Below, piece after piece: positions 32,060-45,104 of a stretch of 64,000 nt of DNA. Location of the stretch: positions 186,001-250,000 of the forward strand of contig NZ_BBCD01000001.1 in assembly GCF_001311865.1 (NCBI RefSeq). The letters are read 5' to 3'. The DNA is from Piscibacillus salipiscarius JCM 13188. Lineage in GTDB: Bacteria > Bacillota > Bacilli > Bacillales > Alkalibacillaceae. Every line of letters starts with the position of its first letter. Within the stretch, counting starts at the first letter, position 1. Position numbers and translations under genes: made by a program. Under the pieces are notes generated by a model. That model was not told where the DNA came from and ran no database searches. It saw only the letters and a list, made by a program, of their open reading frames with translations.

Positions 32060-35000
32060 TAAGTCAGCACCGCCACTTCTTGTTTTGGCATAGGCTGAGC
32101 AGTAAAAGTCATTGATTCAATCACACTTAAAATTGCCCTAGCTGTATCTAATGATGTTAAGCACGCCACACCATGTTCAACGGCTTCACGTCGTATCCTA
32201 AATCCATCTGTGTGAGGCTGTTTTCCTCTAGATAATGTGTTGATGACAAACTGAACTTTCCCGGACTCAATTAAATCTAACAGGTTATTATTCGCACCAA
32301 TTTTATTAACCGTTTGGACAGGTAACCCCATCGATTCGATCGCTCTTGCCGATCCATCTGTTGCATAAAGTTCAAAACCAATAGCATGAAATCGATTTGC
32401 AATAGCCTGCATTTCTAATTTGTCAGGGTCTGCAACCGTTAATAAAACGGCTCCTTCAGTCGGAATATTAAGACCGGAAGCAGTAATACCTTTATATAAA
32501 GCTTTCTCTAGTTGATAATCCCTTCCAATGACTTCTCCTGTCGACTTCATCTCAGGTCCTAGGGTGATGTCGACACTTCTTAATTTTTCAAAAGAAAAAA
32601 CAGGTACCTTTACAGAGATTAAATCTTTCTCTGGAATGACGCCATCAGCATATCCTAGTTCTGTTAGACTTTTTCCTAACATAACTTGGGTAGCTATGTT
32701 AGCCATCGTCACCCCAGTAATTTTACTTAAAAACGGAACCGTTCTGCTTGATCTCGGATTCACCTCAAGCACATAAATTTCACCTTCGTGGTAAACAAAT
32801 TGAATGTTGATAAGACCAATAACCTGCAGTTCATTAGCAATTTTCTTAGTAATGTCAACGCAGCGTTCTTTAATATCTTTTGAAATGTTCTGTGTAGGAT
32901 AAACAGCAATCGAGTCACCCGAGTGAACTCCTGCGCGTTCAATATGCTCCATTAATCCTGGAATCACAACTGTTTCCCCATCACATATGGCATCTACTTC
33001 TAGTTCAACCCCTGTTAAATAACGGTCGATTAATACAGGTTTATCTTGATGGACTTCAACTGCATATTTCATGTAGTGTTTTAAATCACTTTCGTCATAA
33101 ACAATTTCCATTGCTCTCCCGCCAAGAACGTATGATGGTCTCACTAATACTGGGAAACCTAGTTGTTTAGCTTGGTCAATCGCTTGCTCTTCACTAGTAG
33201 CAATTCTTGCATCAGGTCTTGGAACGGATAAACTTTCTAGCAATTGTTCAAATTGATCACGATCTTCAGCCTGATCGATTGATTGCTTAGATGTACCTAA
33301 AATCGGTACACCATATTGTTCTAAACCATCGACTAAGGAAATGGCCGTTTGACCACCAAATTGAACGATGACACCGTCAGGTTTTTCTAAATCAATGACA
33401 TTTAACACATCTTCTAAAGTTAATGGCTCAAAATATAATTTATCGGAAATTTGAAAGTCAGTTGATACGGTTTCAGGATTATTGTTCATAATAATCGCCT
33501 CATAACCAGCATCTTTAAGAGCTAATACCGAGTGTACCGTTGCATAATCGAACTCTATTCCTTGCCCAATTCGAATTGGACCTGACCCTATGACTAAAAC
33601 CTTCTTACGGTCCGTCACAAACGATTCATTCTCTTCTTCATAAGAGCTATAAAAGTACGGCGTTTCTGAAGTGAATTCAGCTGCGCAGGTATCAACCATT
33701 TTATAGACTGGTGCTAGCTCATTCGTTAGTCTAAACGAGCGAACCTCTTCTTCTGAAACTCCCCATAATCTAGCAATTGTCTCATCCATAAAACCTTTTT
33801 CTTTCGCTTCTTTTAGTAGAATAAGATTCCACGCACTCTTTTGTAATTGTTTCTCTAAATCTAATAGTCCTTTTAATTTATACAAAAGAATAAGTCAATT
33901 TCAGTGTATTGATGAACATCTTCCAACGTAAACCCTCGTCTAAATGCCTCGGCAATTAGGAATAACCTTTCATCGTCAGCTGTTTTTAACCGTATCATCA
34001 AAGTTTCCATTGAAATGCTTTCAACATTAGGTAAATAGAGATCATTTGTACAAATCTCCAAAGAACGTACTGATTTGAGCAGTGATTCTTCAAACGTACG
34101 TCCAATCCCCATTACTTCACCAGTCGCTTTCATTTGTGTGCCCAACTTACGATTGGCAGCATGAAACTTATCAAATGGCCAACGCGGGATTTTCGTGACC
34201 ACATAATCAAGTGCAGGTTCAAAATGCGAATAAGTAGAACCAGTCACTGGGTTAATCATTTCATCAAGTGTTAACCCAACAGCTATTTTTGCAGCAATTC
34301 TTGCAATCGGGTAACCCGTTGCTTTTGAAGCTAATGCAGATGATCTGCTTACTCGCGGGTTAACTTCAATGACATAATAATCAAAGCTATATGGGTCGAG
34401 AGCTAACTGAACGTTACATCCACCTTCTATTTGAAGAGCTTTAATAATTCTAAGTGACACATTTCGAAGCATTTGGTATTCACGATCGCTTAACGTCTGC
34501 GAAGGTGCTACAACGATTGAGTCACCTGTATGTATGCCAACTGGATCAATATTTTCCATATTACAAACAACTATCGCATGATCCTCACCATCGCGCATCA
34601 CTTCATATTCGATTTCTTTGAAACCTGCGATACTTTTTTCAATTAAACATTGATTGACTGGGGAAGCATCGAGTCCATTACGTACAATTTCAATTAATTC
34701 TTGTTCCGTTTCACAAATACCTCCCCCAGTTCCGCCCATCGTATAAGCTGGTCGTATAATGACTGGATAGCCAATGGAATTTGCAAAATCTAACGCTTCA
34801 TCAATAGATTGAACAATTTCGCTTTCTGGAACAGGTTCGTTAAGTTCATACATCAAGCTTCTGAATGAATCACGGTCTTCTGCTTGCTCAATTGCGCTTA
34901 GCTTTGTACCTAGTATTTCAACTTGATACTCTTCTAAAATACCCCTGCGATCTAATTCCATGGCCATATTAAGCCCTGTTTGACCTCCCAGTGTAGGTAA

Positions 35001-35258
35001 AATAGCATCAGGTTGTTCTTTACGTATAATTTTTGTTAAAAATTCAGGGGTTAATGGCTCCATATAAATTTCATCTGCCATCGTTTCATCTGTCATAATC
35101 GTCGCAGGGTTAGAATTCGCCAGTACGACTTGATAACCTTCTTCCTTAAGAGCTTGACAAGCTTGCGTTCCTGCATAATCAAATTCGGCTGCTTGCCCGA
35201 TAATAATTGGCCCGGAACCGATCACTAATATTTTGTTAATATCTGTACGTTTAGGCAT
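32059..35258 (-). CDS. pyrAB: Carbamoyl-phosphate synthase large subunit, pyrimidine-specific (one frameshift)
   Basis: Makes carbamoyl phosphate from bicarbonate, ATP and the ammonia released by PyrAA. Two homologous ATP-grasp halves (start [17 protein letters not shown]; second copy [16 protein letters not shown]), then a C-terminal MGS-like regulatory domain ([11 protein letters not shown]). One T is missing near 33886; repaired length 1066 residues (B. subtilis 1071). The frame is open to 35273, but the ATG at 35258 ([10 protein letters not shown]) behind GGAGGGAT is the start. Overlaps pyrAA by 8 bases. Confidence 0.96.
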
Positions 35259-36336
35259 GGATAATCCCTCCATTTATTCTTGATAAGAAAAGATCGAATA
35301 ATTGATTGGAATCTTGTGGTCCAGGTGATGCTTCTGGGTGATACTGAACTGAAAACATGTCATATTGTTCATGTTCTAAACCTTCAATCGTGCCATCGTT
35401 TAGCGCTGTTTGCGTAATTGTTAGGCTAGTTTGACCTAATGATTCCGGTGTCACGGCATATCCATGATTTTGAGATGTCATCCATACCTCCTTTGTTCGT
35501 AAATCTTTAACTGGATGATTGCCGCCTCTGTGACCGAATTTCATCTTATGTGTATCGGCTCCACAAGCAAGAGCAATTAATTGATGACCCAAGCAGATTC
35601 CAAAAACCGGTACTTTACCCATGAGACCTTTTACTAGATCAATACCTTCTTGAACATCTTTAGGGTTTCCAGGTCCATTTGATAACATGACTCCATCAGG
35701 CTTGAGCTGCAGAATTTCATCAGAAGAGGTATTATACGGAACCACTGTGACATGACAATGACGCTCAGTAAATTCTTTTAATATGCCATGCTTCATGCCG
35801 AAATCTACTAACACGATTCGTTCGCCTTTACCCGGGACCACATATGGTTTGACCGTAGAAACTCGTTTAACTTGATCGTTTCGATAGGTGAAATCGTTTA
35901 GATTGGACTCGATCTCAGATAAATTCTCAATTGAATCAACCATAACACCTTTCATCGTTCCTCTTTCTCGAATTGTTTTGACCAATCGTCTTGTATCAAT
36001 GTCTGACAATCCAGGAATGTTCTTTTGTTTAAAATAATCATTCAATGACCATTCCTTTCTGAAGTTAGAAGGATATTCCGTAGCCTGTTTCACGATAAGG
36101 CCAGATATTGATGGCGTAATGGTTTCAAAATCATCACGATTTATACCGTAATTTCCTATTAAAGGATAGGTCATCACTACAAATTGATCGCAGTAGGATG
36201 GGTCTGAAAGTGTTTCCTGATACCCAGTCATACCTGTATTAAAGACAACTTCACCAAACTTCTCTTGAACTGGTGCACCAAAAGCTTTACCTTGAAACAC
36301 AGAGCCATCTTCTAATATTAAGTAACGATTAGACAT
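35251..36336 (-). CDS. pyrAA: Carbamoyl-phosphate synthase small subunit, pyrimidine-specific
   Basis: Glutamine amidotransferase subunit feeding ammonia to PyrAB. Intact, 361 residues. The N-terminal half has the small-subunit fold ([17 protein letters not shown]); the C-terminal half is a class I glutaminase with catalytic cysteine in GICLGHQ and His/Glu in [10 protein letters not shown]. The ATG at 36336 ([11 protein letters not shown]) has AAAGGATGA upstream. Overlaps pyrC by 8 bases. Confidence 0.97.
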   Translation of the reverse strand: MSNRYLILEDGSVFQGKAFGAPVQEKFGEVVFNTGMTGYQETLSDPSYCDQFVVMTYPLIGNYGINRDDFETITPSISGLIVKQATEYPSNFRKEWSLNDYFKQKNIPGLSDIDTRRLVKTIRERGTMKGVMVDSIENLSEIESNLNDFTYRNDQVKRVSTVKPYVVPGKGERIVLVDFGMKHGILKEFTERHCHVTVVPYNTSSDEILQLKPDGVMLSNGPGNPKDVQEGIDLVKGLMGKVPVFGICLGHQLIALACGADTHKMKFGHRGGNHPVKDLRTKEVWMTSQNHGYAVTPESLGQTSLTITQTALNDGTIEGLEHEQYDMFSVQYHPEASPGPQDSNQLFDLFLSRINGGIIHA

Positions 36337-37601
36337 ATAGTTCATCCTTTCTCCATACAATTTCACCTTCTAAGATCGTCATAACTGGAATACCTTGAAC
36401 CTCCCAATTAACAAACGGGGTATTCCGACCTTTTGATGCAAATTGATCCGGTTCAATAGTTTGCGATTCTTCTAAATTAACTAACACAAGATCAGCTGTA
36501 GAACCGATGTTTAATTGACCGTAAGGTAGTCCGAAAATGCGTGAAGGTTTAATCGTTATCCAATCAACTAATTGTTTCAATGAAAACATATTCTTTTTAC
36601 AGTATGTGTATATAGTAATGGAAATGCGGTTTCTAAACCGACGATTCCGAATGGCGAATTGAGGAATCCATTCGATTTTTCTTGTTCGGTATGAGGAGCA
36701 TGATCGGTAGCGATACAATCAATCGTACCGTCTTTCAAGCCATCAATTAATGCTTGTCGATCAGCCTTTGATCTTAGCGGAGGGTTCATCTTATAATTCG
36801 CATCATTAGAAGGAATATCATCTTCAGTTAGAATTATGTGATGAGGTGAGACTTCTGCAGTTACAGGGATACCTGCTCGTTTGGCATCACGAATTACTCT
36901 AACAGATTCTTTCGTGCTAACATGACAAACATGATAATGGCAACCTGTTGCTTCTGATAACAATACGTCCCTTGCAATTTGAGTCGATTCACTAATCGAA
37001 GGGATGCCGGGTAAGTCAAGCTCTAAGCTTTTCTCTCCACTTTGCATGACTCCACCATAAACTAAAGTGTTCTCTTCACAATGCGCAACAATGGATGCAT
37101 TTGCTTGTTTAGCCTTTTTCATTGCTTCATACATCATATGTGCTGACTGAACGCCGACTCCATCATCTGTAAAGGCAAAAGCACCTTGAGCTTTTAATAT
37201 ATTAATATCTACTAGTTCTTGCCCTTCTTGTTCTTTAGTAATTGATGCATAAGGTAACACTCGAACGTGTGAAGTTTTATTTATTCGATCTAATACATTC
37301 TGAAGCTGTTCCATTGAATCTGGTACTGGGTTTGTATTAGGCATGGAACATACAGTTGTAAACCCGCCTTTAGCTGCAGCTATTGAACCAGACTCAATTG
37401 TCTCCTTTGATTCACCACCTGGTTCACGTAAATGAACATGAATATCAACAAACCTGGAAATAAGAATTGGCCCTTTGCATCAACCACTTCCATATTTGTT
37501 GAATCTAATTCTGTTCCAATAGCTTTGATCTTGTCTTCCTCAATCAATACATCAACCAATCCTTGTTCTAAGACATTTGCGTTTTTAATGAGTAATGTCA
37601 T
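36329..37601 (-). CDS. pyrC: Dihydroorotase (two frameshifts)
   Basis: Zinc amidohydrolase closing carbamoyl aspartate to dihydroorotate. Metal-binding HVHLREPG near the start, then [14 protein letters not shown] and [10 protein letters not shown]. One T is missing near 37452 (FPGFVDIHVH) and one A near 36596 (TVKKNMFSL); repaired length 424 residues. The ATG at 37601 lies within the end of pyrB (17-base overlap). Confidence 0.95.
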
Positions 37602-38472
37602 AAATTATGCCTCCTTTTTGTAAACACACTTGTATAACTGCTTGGCGAATCGCTACACCATTTTTCATCTGTTTAAAAATCCTCGACCTTTCACATTCTA
37701 CAAGTGATGAATCAATTTCAACGCCTCGATTAACAGGGGCAGGGTGCATGATGATACTGCTTGGTTTCATAAGCTTTTCCCTTTGAAGTGTAAGACCGTA
37801 ATTTTCTAAGTAATTTTCATCTTGATTCCCTAAGCTATGTCTTTCTTTCTGTACCCTTAATAACATTAAGACGTCCGCTACTTTACACGCTTCATCCATC
37901 TCTATGTAGTCAAATGGTAAACTTGAATCTCGCCATTCTGGTTTTGAAACTAATAATACGTTAGCCCCAAGGCGATCTAATGCATACGCGTTCGACCGCG
38001 CGACTCTGCTATGAATAATATCTCCGCTGATGACAACATTTAAATTATGAAACGATCCAAACTCTTGTCTAATCGTATGTAAATCTAGCAAACTCTGGGT
38101 CGGGTGTTCCCCAGTCCCATCACCTGCATTGATAATCGGAATAGAGAGATTTCTTAACTTCTCAAAATATTTCTCTTGCTTATGTCTAATGACAACAAAA
38201 TTAGCCCCAAGTGCTTCCATTGTTTTAACTGTGTCGTAGAGGGATTCACCTTTTATAACACTTGATGTCTCAGGAGTGAAAGATAATAGATTTACTCCTG
38301 AATTCATACAAGCCATTTCGAAACTCATTTTAGTTCTGGTGGAAGGTTCATAGAAAAGTAGGGCACCAGTTGCATTTAAAGCCAATTCTCGATTATGTTG
38401 TATAGCATGAGCATCATCTAAAATTCTATAAATCTGTTCATTCGATAAATCTTGAATAGAAAGTAGATTCAA
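37585..38472 (-). CDS. pyrB: Aspartate carbamoyltransferase catalytic chain
   Basis: Condenses carbamoyl phosphate with aspartate. Intact, about 295 residues. Phosphate site EPSTRTKMSFE (the residue after STRT is Lys where many enzymes have Arg), GDGTGEHPTQSLLD, and the aspartate site near LMLLRVQ and HPAPVNRGVE. The TTG at 38472 is chosen: AAAGGGG is well spaced from it, and the family starts close by; a GTG at 38481 is also in frame. Only 16 bases separate it from pyrP. Confidence 0.95.
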   Translation of the reverse strand: MNLLSIQDLSNEQIYRILDDAHAIQHNRELALNATGALLFYEPSTRTKMSFEMACMNSGVNLLSFTPETSSVIKGESLYDTVKTMEALGANFVVIRHKQEKYFEKLRNLSIPIINAGDGTGEHPTQSLLDLHTIRQEFGSFHNLNVVISGDIIHSRVARSNAYALDRLGANVLLVSKPEWRDSSLPFDYIEMDEACKVADVLMLLRVQKERHSLGNQDENYLENYGLTLQREKLMKPSSIIMHPAPVNRGVEIDSSLVECERSRIFKQMKNGVAIRQAVIQVCLQKGGIIYDITH

Positions 38473-38488
38473 TCGACACACCCCTTTG

Positions 38489-39864
38489 TTAGCTTGCTTT
38501 CTTTTCTTTCGAATCTGCTTTAAACATTTGATCTTGGTTTCGGGATGCTTTTTCTCTTCCAGGTAATATGAGGTTTAAAATCACACCCACGATCGCAGAA
38601 AGTGCCATGCCTGAAACTTGTAGATCAAAATTCGGAAGCTGCAGTTCAATATACAGGCCTCCAATACCTATCACTAGGATTACCGATGCGATAATTAAGT
38701 TTCTGTTCTGTCCTAAATCTACATTGTTATCAATCAGCATTCTAAGTCCACTAGAAGCGATAATCCCGAATAATAGAATCGAAACTCCGCCCATAACTGC
38801 TGTAGGAATCGATTCAATTAATACTGCGATGATATCGATAAACCCGAAGAAAATCGCAAGTACTGCTGCTCCCCCTATGACGAACACACTAAATACTCTA
38901 GTAATCGCTAATACTCCAATATTTTCGCCATACGTCGTGTTTGGCGGTCCACCTAACATTGAAGCAATGACTGTTGCCAACCCATCTCCTAAGATTGAAC
39001 GATGAAGTCCTGGTTTTTTATGAAATTTTGCCCTGTCACTTTTGATAACACCATCTGATCACCAATGTGCTCTGTGATTGTGACAAGCGCGATTGGAACC
39101 ATGATTCCTACAATGGACCAACTAATGACATCGAAAGGTGAGAAATCAACAAACGGAATTAGAAACTCAGGTTTTGTAAAAACAGCTGAGAAGAATTCCG
39201 TGATGGAACCTGCGCTCGTTAGCTCACTCCAACTAGATTTAATCTCTTGTGTATTGACTACTCCAGCAAAGAGGGCAACCAAATACCCGCCAAGTATACC
39301 TAATAAAATCGGGATGATTTTCCAAAACCCTTTAAAGAAGATCGAGGCTATAATGGTAATCGTTAACGTCGCAAGTGCAATTCCAATCAATGTTAAGCTA
39401 TAATTTCCGTCCGCATCATTCATAGCCATGTCGATTGCAGTTGGTGCTAGCCCTAATCCGATAACCATAATGACCGGCCCAACAACTACTGGAGGTAATA
39501 GGTTTAGTAACCAATCCACCCCAGCCATTCGAATCAATAAAGCAACTATTCCATAAACGACACCTACTAAAAATGCCCCAACCATAGCTCCTGCCAAGCT
39601 TTCCACTTGGGTTGCTACTATAATAGGTGTAATAAAAGCAAAACTCGACCCTAAGTAAGCAGGTATACGTCCTCTAGTAATCATTAAATAGCTCAAAGTA
39701 CCAAGTCCACTTGTAATTAACGCAACACTTGGTGACATCTCTGTTAAAAATGGTACTAAAATTGTAGCCCCAAACATGGCAAATAAATGTTGAAGGCTTA
39801 AAATTAACCATTTGCTTAAGTTCGGTACGTCTCTAATATCTAATACTTTCTCATTTTCGTTCAT
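38489..39864 (-). CDS. pyrP: Uracil permease, NCS2 family (one frameshift)
   Basis: Proton-coupled uracil uptake. Begins with a short cytoplasmic segment, then LSLQHLFAMFGATILVP, the conserved first helix of uracil/xanthine permeases, and TEHIGDQ in the substrate region. One A is missing near 39016, in KKPGLHRSILGDG; repaired length 458 residues with about 12 to 14 helices. ATG at 39864 behind AAGGAGGAAG. Controlled by the PyrR attenuator just upstream. Confidence 0.94.
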
Positions 39865-39919
39865 CTTTCTTCCTCCTTAGAAGGATTGACCTTCATTGAT
39901 ATGAATTTAAAACTTTTTC

Positions 39920-40045
39920 ATAAAAAAACCTCTTTGCGAAGGTCGCAAAAGAGGTATACCTGTACATACTACTCCTCGAGTAGGATATGACAAGTCTACG
40001 TTCACAACCTTTTTAGCCTCTCTGGACTACATTTAAAGGTTTGTA
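39920..40045 (-). promoter_or_regulatory. PyrR-binding attenuator between pyrR and pyrP
   Basis: Minus strand: the PyrR binding loop AGTCCAGAGAGGCT at 40015-40028 inside the stem AACCTTT/AAAGGTT, then a terminator hairpin with stem CCTCTTTTGCGA/TCGCAAAGAGG (39929-39954) and seven Ts. The intervening segment includes CTACTCGAGGAGTAG, part of the antiterminator region. UMP-bound PyrR favours termination. Confidence 0.93.
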
Positions 40046-40050
40046 TTTAA

Positions 40051-40725
<675 letters not shown>

Positions 40726-40735
40726 CTAATTGTTT

Positions 40736-40763
40736 ATTTTAACCGATTCTGATTTAAAGTCAA
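40736..40763 (-). promoter_or_regulatory. Sigma-A promoter of the pyr operon
   Basis: Minus strand: TTGACT (40758-40763), a 16-base spacer, TAAAAT (40736-40741), immediately before the first PyrR attenuator. Confidence 0.7.
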
Positions 40764-40782
40764 TACATTTTCGCAACTTTTT

Positions 40783-41671
40783 CTAACGTTTCTTGAAAAT
40801 ATCTGGAGCTTCACAGGTGAAGCTTAATTCTTCCTCTGTTATAGGATGTGTAAATGATAACTTTCTTGCATGTAAAGCCTGACCTTGAACGTCTAACGTT
40901 TTTACGTCTTCCGTATTTAGGGTCACCGACTAACGGATGATCGATATATTGGAAATGAACTCTAATTTGATGTGTACGGCCTGTTTCTAAATCACAATAA
41001 ACATGTGAAAAGTTTTCAAAACGACGGGCAACTGAAAAATGTGTAACAGCTGGTTTTCCACTTTCAACAACTGCCATTTTCTGACGATCATCAGGATCTC
41101 TTCCGATAGGTGCATCAATCGTTGCTTTGTCATGTTCAATAACACCATGCACGATGGCCTCATAGGAGCGTTTTACTTTTTTATCTTGTAACTGTGACGA
41201 TAAAATCTCATGAGCTCGATCATGCTTGGCCACGACTAGTAAACCACTTGTATCCTTATCGATTCGATGCACGATTCCCGGTCTATAAACACCATTAATT
41301 CCCGAAAGATCTTGACAATGATATAGAAGAGCATGAACTAAAGTTCCTGTACGGTGACCATGAGACGGATGAACAACCATTCCTTTCGCTTTATTAACGA
41401 CTAAAAGATGTTCATCTTCATAATGAATATCAAGCGGGATATTTTCTGGTTCAATTTCTAGTTCTTGAACTTCAGGCTCTTCCCATACAATTTCGTCATT
41501 TAATTGGCATTTGTAATTGCTTTTAACTTTCTCACCGTTAACTAAAACGTAGCCATCTTTAATCCAGGATTGAATTTGACTCCTTGATGCACCCTTGTTT
41601 AAATCAGTTAACACCTTATCAATTCGCTTATTTTGGTATGTCTCATTTACAATAACCTTCTGTTTACTCAT
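40783..41671 (-). CDS. ylyB: RluD-type 23S rRNA pseudouridine synthase (one frameshift)
   Basis: S4-like RNA-binding domain (about 1-60; IDKVLTDL, SRSQIQSWI), then a pseudouridine synthase domain with the catalytic aspartate in HRIDKDTSGL and the motif GRTHQIRVH. One extra A near 40901 breaks the C-terminus; repair gives KTLDVQGQALHARKL and a TAG at 40783, 295 residues. It overlaps the lspA stop by 8 bases; lspA-rluD is a conserved pair. Confidence 0.92.
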
Positions 41672-42137
41672 CTACTTTCTTCCCTTTATTCTTCATTTCA
41701 TCAATTAACATCATGATAATCACTAAAATAACCCCTACAGTTAGTGCTGAGTCAGCTAAATTAAAGATTGGAAAATCATATCCAAAAATATTTAAATCAA
41801 TAAAATCAATCACTTCTTGAAGAAAAATACGATCAATAAAGTTACCAATCGCACCACCTAATATAAAGGCAAATCCAATCATTAACCATGGGTAGCTGTT
41901 TTTATATAGTTGCATGTAATAAATAAGAATACCTATCACAATGACAGTGACAATATAAAATAACCACATTTGTCCTTCTAAGATTCCCCAAGCCGCTCCG
42001 GTATTTCGGTGTGACGTAATCCAGAAAAAACCTGGTATAACTTCGTAAGAATCATATAGATTCATGTTTAATGCAACCATCCACTTTGTTGCTTGATCAA
42101 ATAAAACAATTAGTAGTGTAATGACATAGTATCTCAC
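41664..42137 (-). CDS. lspA: Lipoprotein signal peptidase
   Basis: Membrane aspartic peptidase cutting prolipoproteins after lipidation. Intact, 157 residues, four membrane helices. Catalytic aspartates lie in GNFIDRI and FNLADSALTVG. The frame is open to 42260, but the GTG at 42137 (VRYYVITLLIV) behind GGAGGTAGC gives the family length (B. subtilis 154). It follows the ileS terminator. Confidence 0.95.
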   Translation of the reverse strand: MRYYVITLLIVLFDQATKWMVALNMNLYDSYEVIPGFFWITSHRNTGAAWGILEGQMWLFYIVTVIVIGILIYYMQLYKNSYPWLMIGFAFILGGAIGNFIDRIFLQEVIDFIDLNIFGYDFPIFNLADSALTVGVILVIIMMLIDEMKNKGKKVDE

Positions 42138-42234
42138 GTTGCTACCTCCATAAATTGCTATCCTATTGCATTTTACCACAAAATGAAAAATTAACGATTG
42201 ATTATTAATCATCAAGGTTCCTATAAAATTAATT

Positions 42235-42274
42235 AAAAGGGCCTTAACAGTCAAGTTCATGACTATTAAGACCC
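42235..42274 (-). terminator. Intrinsic terminator after ileS
   Basis: Minus strand: a long, slightly imperfect stem GGGTCTTAATAGTCA/TGACTGTTAAGGCCC (42239-42274) followed by four Ts and an AT-rich tract, 18 bases past the ileS stop. Confidence 0.75.
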
Positions 42275-42292
42275 TTCTTTTAAACTTATAAT

Positions 42293-45036
42293 TTAACCTA
42301 CAATGCCTGCACAGCGTTCACATAAATCTGGGTGTTGGACATCTTTTCCAACTGTGTGGGATGACACCCAGCAGCGTTGACATTTTTCTCCGTCGTGTTT
42401 TTCAACTGCAACTGACACACGATCATAAGATTTTGCTAAATCGTTACTTTGAGCTAGTTTGACTTCGGAAACGATTAGATACTGATGTAAATATTGCATT
42501 GACTCTAACAAATCCATGGTTGACTCGTCTTTTGGCACAATCGTTACTTTAGCTTCTAATGATTTACCGATAATTTTATCCGCACGTGCTTCTTCTAATG
42601 CTTTTAGAACATCCTCACGTACTTCCATGAATTGTTCCCATTTTTCTTTAATAGTTGCTTCTTGTTCAACTGCGCGAGGTTCAGGCATATCTGTTAGTTG
42701 AACACTATCTTCTTCAACCCCAGGAATGTACTGATAAGCCTCTTCAGTTGTGTGAGATAAGATTGGTGACATTAACTTAGTTAATGAGACGATCATTTCA
42801 TAGTACACTGTTTGGATGCTGCGACGACGATGATTATCTGCATTTTCGATATATAAAATATCTTTCGCAAAGTCTAGATAGAATGAACTTAAATCTACTG
42901 TACAGAAATTGTTAATCGTATGATAGATCGTTGAATATTCATACTCATCATAAGCTTTACGAACTTTACGAATCGTTTCCTGCAGACGAATGAGCATGTA
43001 GCGATCCACTTCTTCTAGGTTTGCTTCATCTACTTTGTCTTTCGCAGGTTCAAAATCATGTAAGTTTCCAAGTAAGAAACGGAACGTATTACGAATCTTA
43101 CGATAAACTTCAGCAACTTGTTTTAAAATGTTATCTGATACTCGTACGTCTCCGGAATAGTCAGTACTGGCTACCCATAAACGAAGAATGTCAGCACCAA
43201 GCTGTTTCATGATCTTAGATGGAACCATGACGTTACCAAGTGATTTACTCATCTTACGGCCTTCGCCATCTAGCGTAAAGCCGTGGCTTAAAATTCCTTT
43301 ATAAGGAGCTTTACCTGTCACAGCAACAGACGTTGTTATAGATGAGTTAAACCAACCACGATATTGGTCAGAACCTTCTAAATAAAGGTCTGCAGGACGG
43401 TCTAAATCGTCACGCTCAACTAATACCCCTTGATGGGTAGAACCTGAATCGAACCAAACATCCATAATATCTGTTTCTTTCGTGAACTCACCATTGGACT
43501 TGATGGGTGTGTAAACCCTTCAGGTAATAAATCTTTAGCCTCACGTTCAAACCAAACATTTTGAACCGTGTTCATTAAATAAACTGCTTACATGGTCAAT
43601 GGTTTCTTCAGTAATAATTGGCTCTCCATTTTCACCATAAAATACTGGTATTGGAACCCCCCCATACACGTTGACGAGAAATACACCAATCTTCACGGTC
43701 TTTAACCATGTTATGCATACGAATTTCACCCCAGTGAGGGTGCCAATTTACATCTTTAACAGCTTGAAGAAGCTGCTCTCTGAAATCTTTAACAGATGCA
43801 AACCACTGAGACGTTGCACGGAAAATAGTTGGCTTCTTCGTACGCCAATCATGTGGGTAAGAGTGCGTCATGAATTCAAGTTTTAATAATGCACCTACTT
43901 CTTCTAACTTCTGAGTGATTTCCTTATTAGCTTTATCATAGAACTGCCCCTTAAAACCAGGAGCTTCTTCTGTAAATACACCTTTTTCATCTACTGGACA
44001 TAAAACATCTAAACCGTACTGTTTACCAATCCAAAAGTCATCTTCACCGTGTCCTGGTGCCGTGTGTACACATCCAGTACCTGACTCGGTTGTTACGTGT
44101 TCCCCTAAAATAACTAGAGAATCACGATCATAGAATGGGTGTCTAGTAACCACTTTTTCTAAGTCAGAACCTTTTAATGTTTTAACTACTGATGGGTTTT
44201 CCCATTCTAGTTTTTGGGTTACTTCTTCTAATAAATCATGAGCAATGACGTATTTAGCATTATCTACTTCGACAACTGCATACTCTAAATCAGGATGTAC
44301 AGCAATAGCTAAGTTAGCTGGAATGGTCCAAGGAGTTGTTGTCCAGATAACGATCTTCTCATCTCCGTCTAAAACGCCTTTACCTTCTGTTACATCAAAA
44401 GCAACATAGATTGAAGGTGAACGCTTATCCTGATATTCAATTTCCGCTTCTGCTAGAGCTGATTCCGATGACGGTGACCAGTAAACAGGTTTTTTCCCTT
44501 TATAAATATAACCTCGTTTAGCCATCTCACCAAATACTCGTATTTGTTGGGCTTCAAACTCTGGTTTTAATGTGATATATGGATGATCCCAATCACCACG
44601 AACACCTAGTTGCTTAAATTGTTCACGTTGACGGTCAATTTGATCAAGAGCATATTCTTCACATAGCTTCCTAAATTCAGCAACGCTCATCTCTTTACGT
44701 TTTAATTTTCTTTTTCTTTGTAAGCGCTACTTCAATTGGTAAACCATGAGTGTCCCACCCCGGAACATATGGTGCATGATAGCCAGACATAGATTTATAA
44801 CGCACAATAAAATCTTTTAAAATTTTGTTAAGTGCATGCCCCATGTGTAGATCACCGTTCGCATACGGAGGGCCATCGTGTAAAACGAACAACGGGCGAC
44901 CTTTTGTTCGTTCTTGTACCTTTTGATAAATATTTTCTTGATCCCATCGCTCTTGCATTTCGGGCTCGCGTTTTGGTAAATTGCCGCGCATTGGGAATTC
45001 TGTTTTTGGCATTAACAGTGTATCCTTATAACTCAT
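42293..45036 (-). CDS. ileS: Isoleucine-tRNA ligase (four frameshifts)
   Basis: Class I aminoacyl-tRNA synthetase with editing domain. HIGH-type motif in [16 protein letters not shown] in [12 protein letters not shown]-terminal zinc finger CQRCW…CERCAG. Extra A near 44702, extra G in the seven-G run near 43661, extra A near 43558, missing A near 43493. Repaired length 913 residues (B. subtilis 921). The ATG at 45036 ([20 protein letters not shown]) has GAGGAGGATT; the longer frame above it runs through the T-box leader and is not coding. Confidence 0.95.
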
Positions 45037-45104
45037 ACAAATCCTCCTCAAACTTATTAACGTTATTAAAGACGTCCTTTTACAATTCTTCACAAAAATC
45101 TTTA

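Noticed and set aside
32528-32776. Plus-strand open frames opposite pyrAB and other long genes
   Set aside because: They are antisense shadows of conserved coding sequence without binding sites; the same holds for the other opposite-strand frames in the window.
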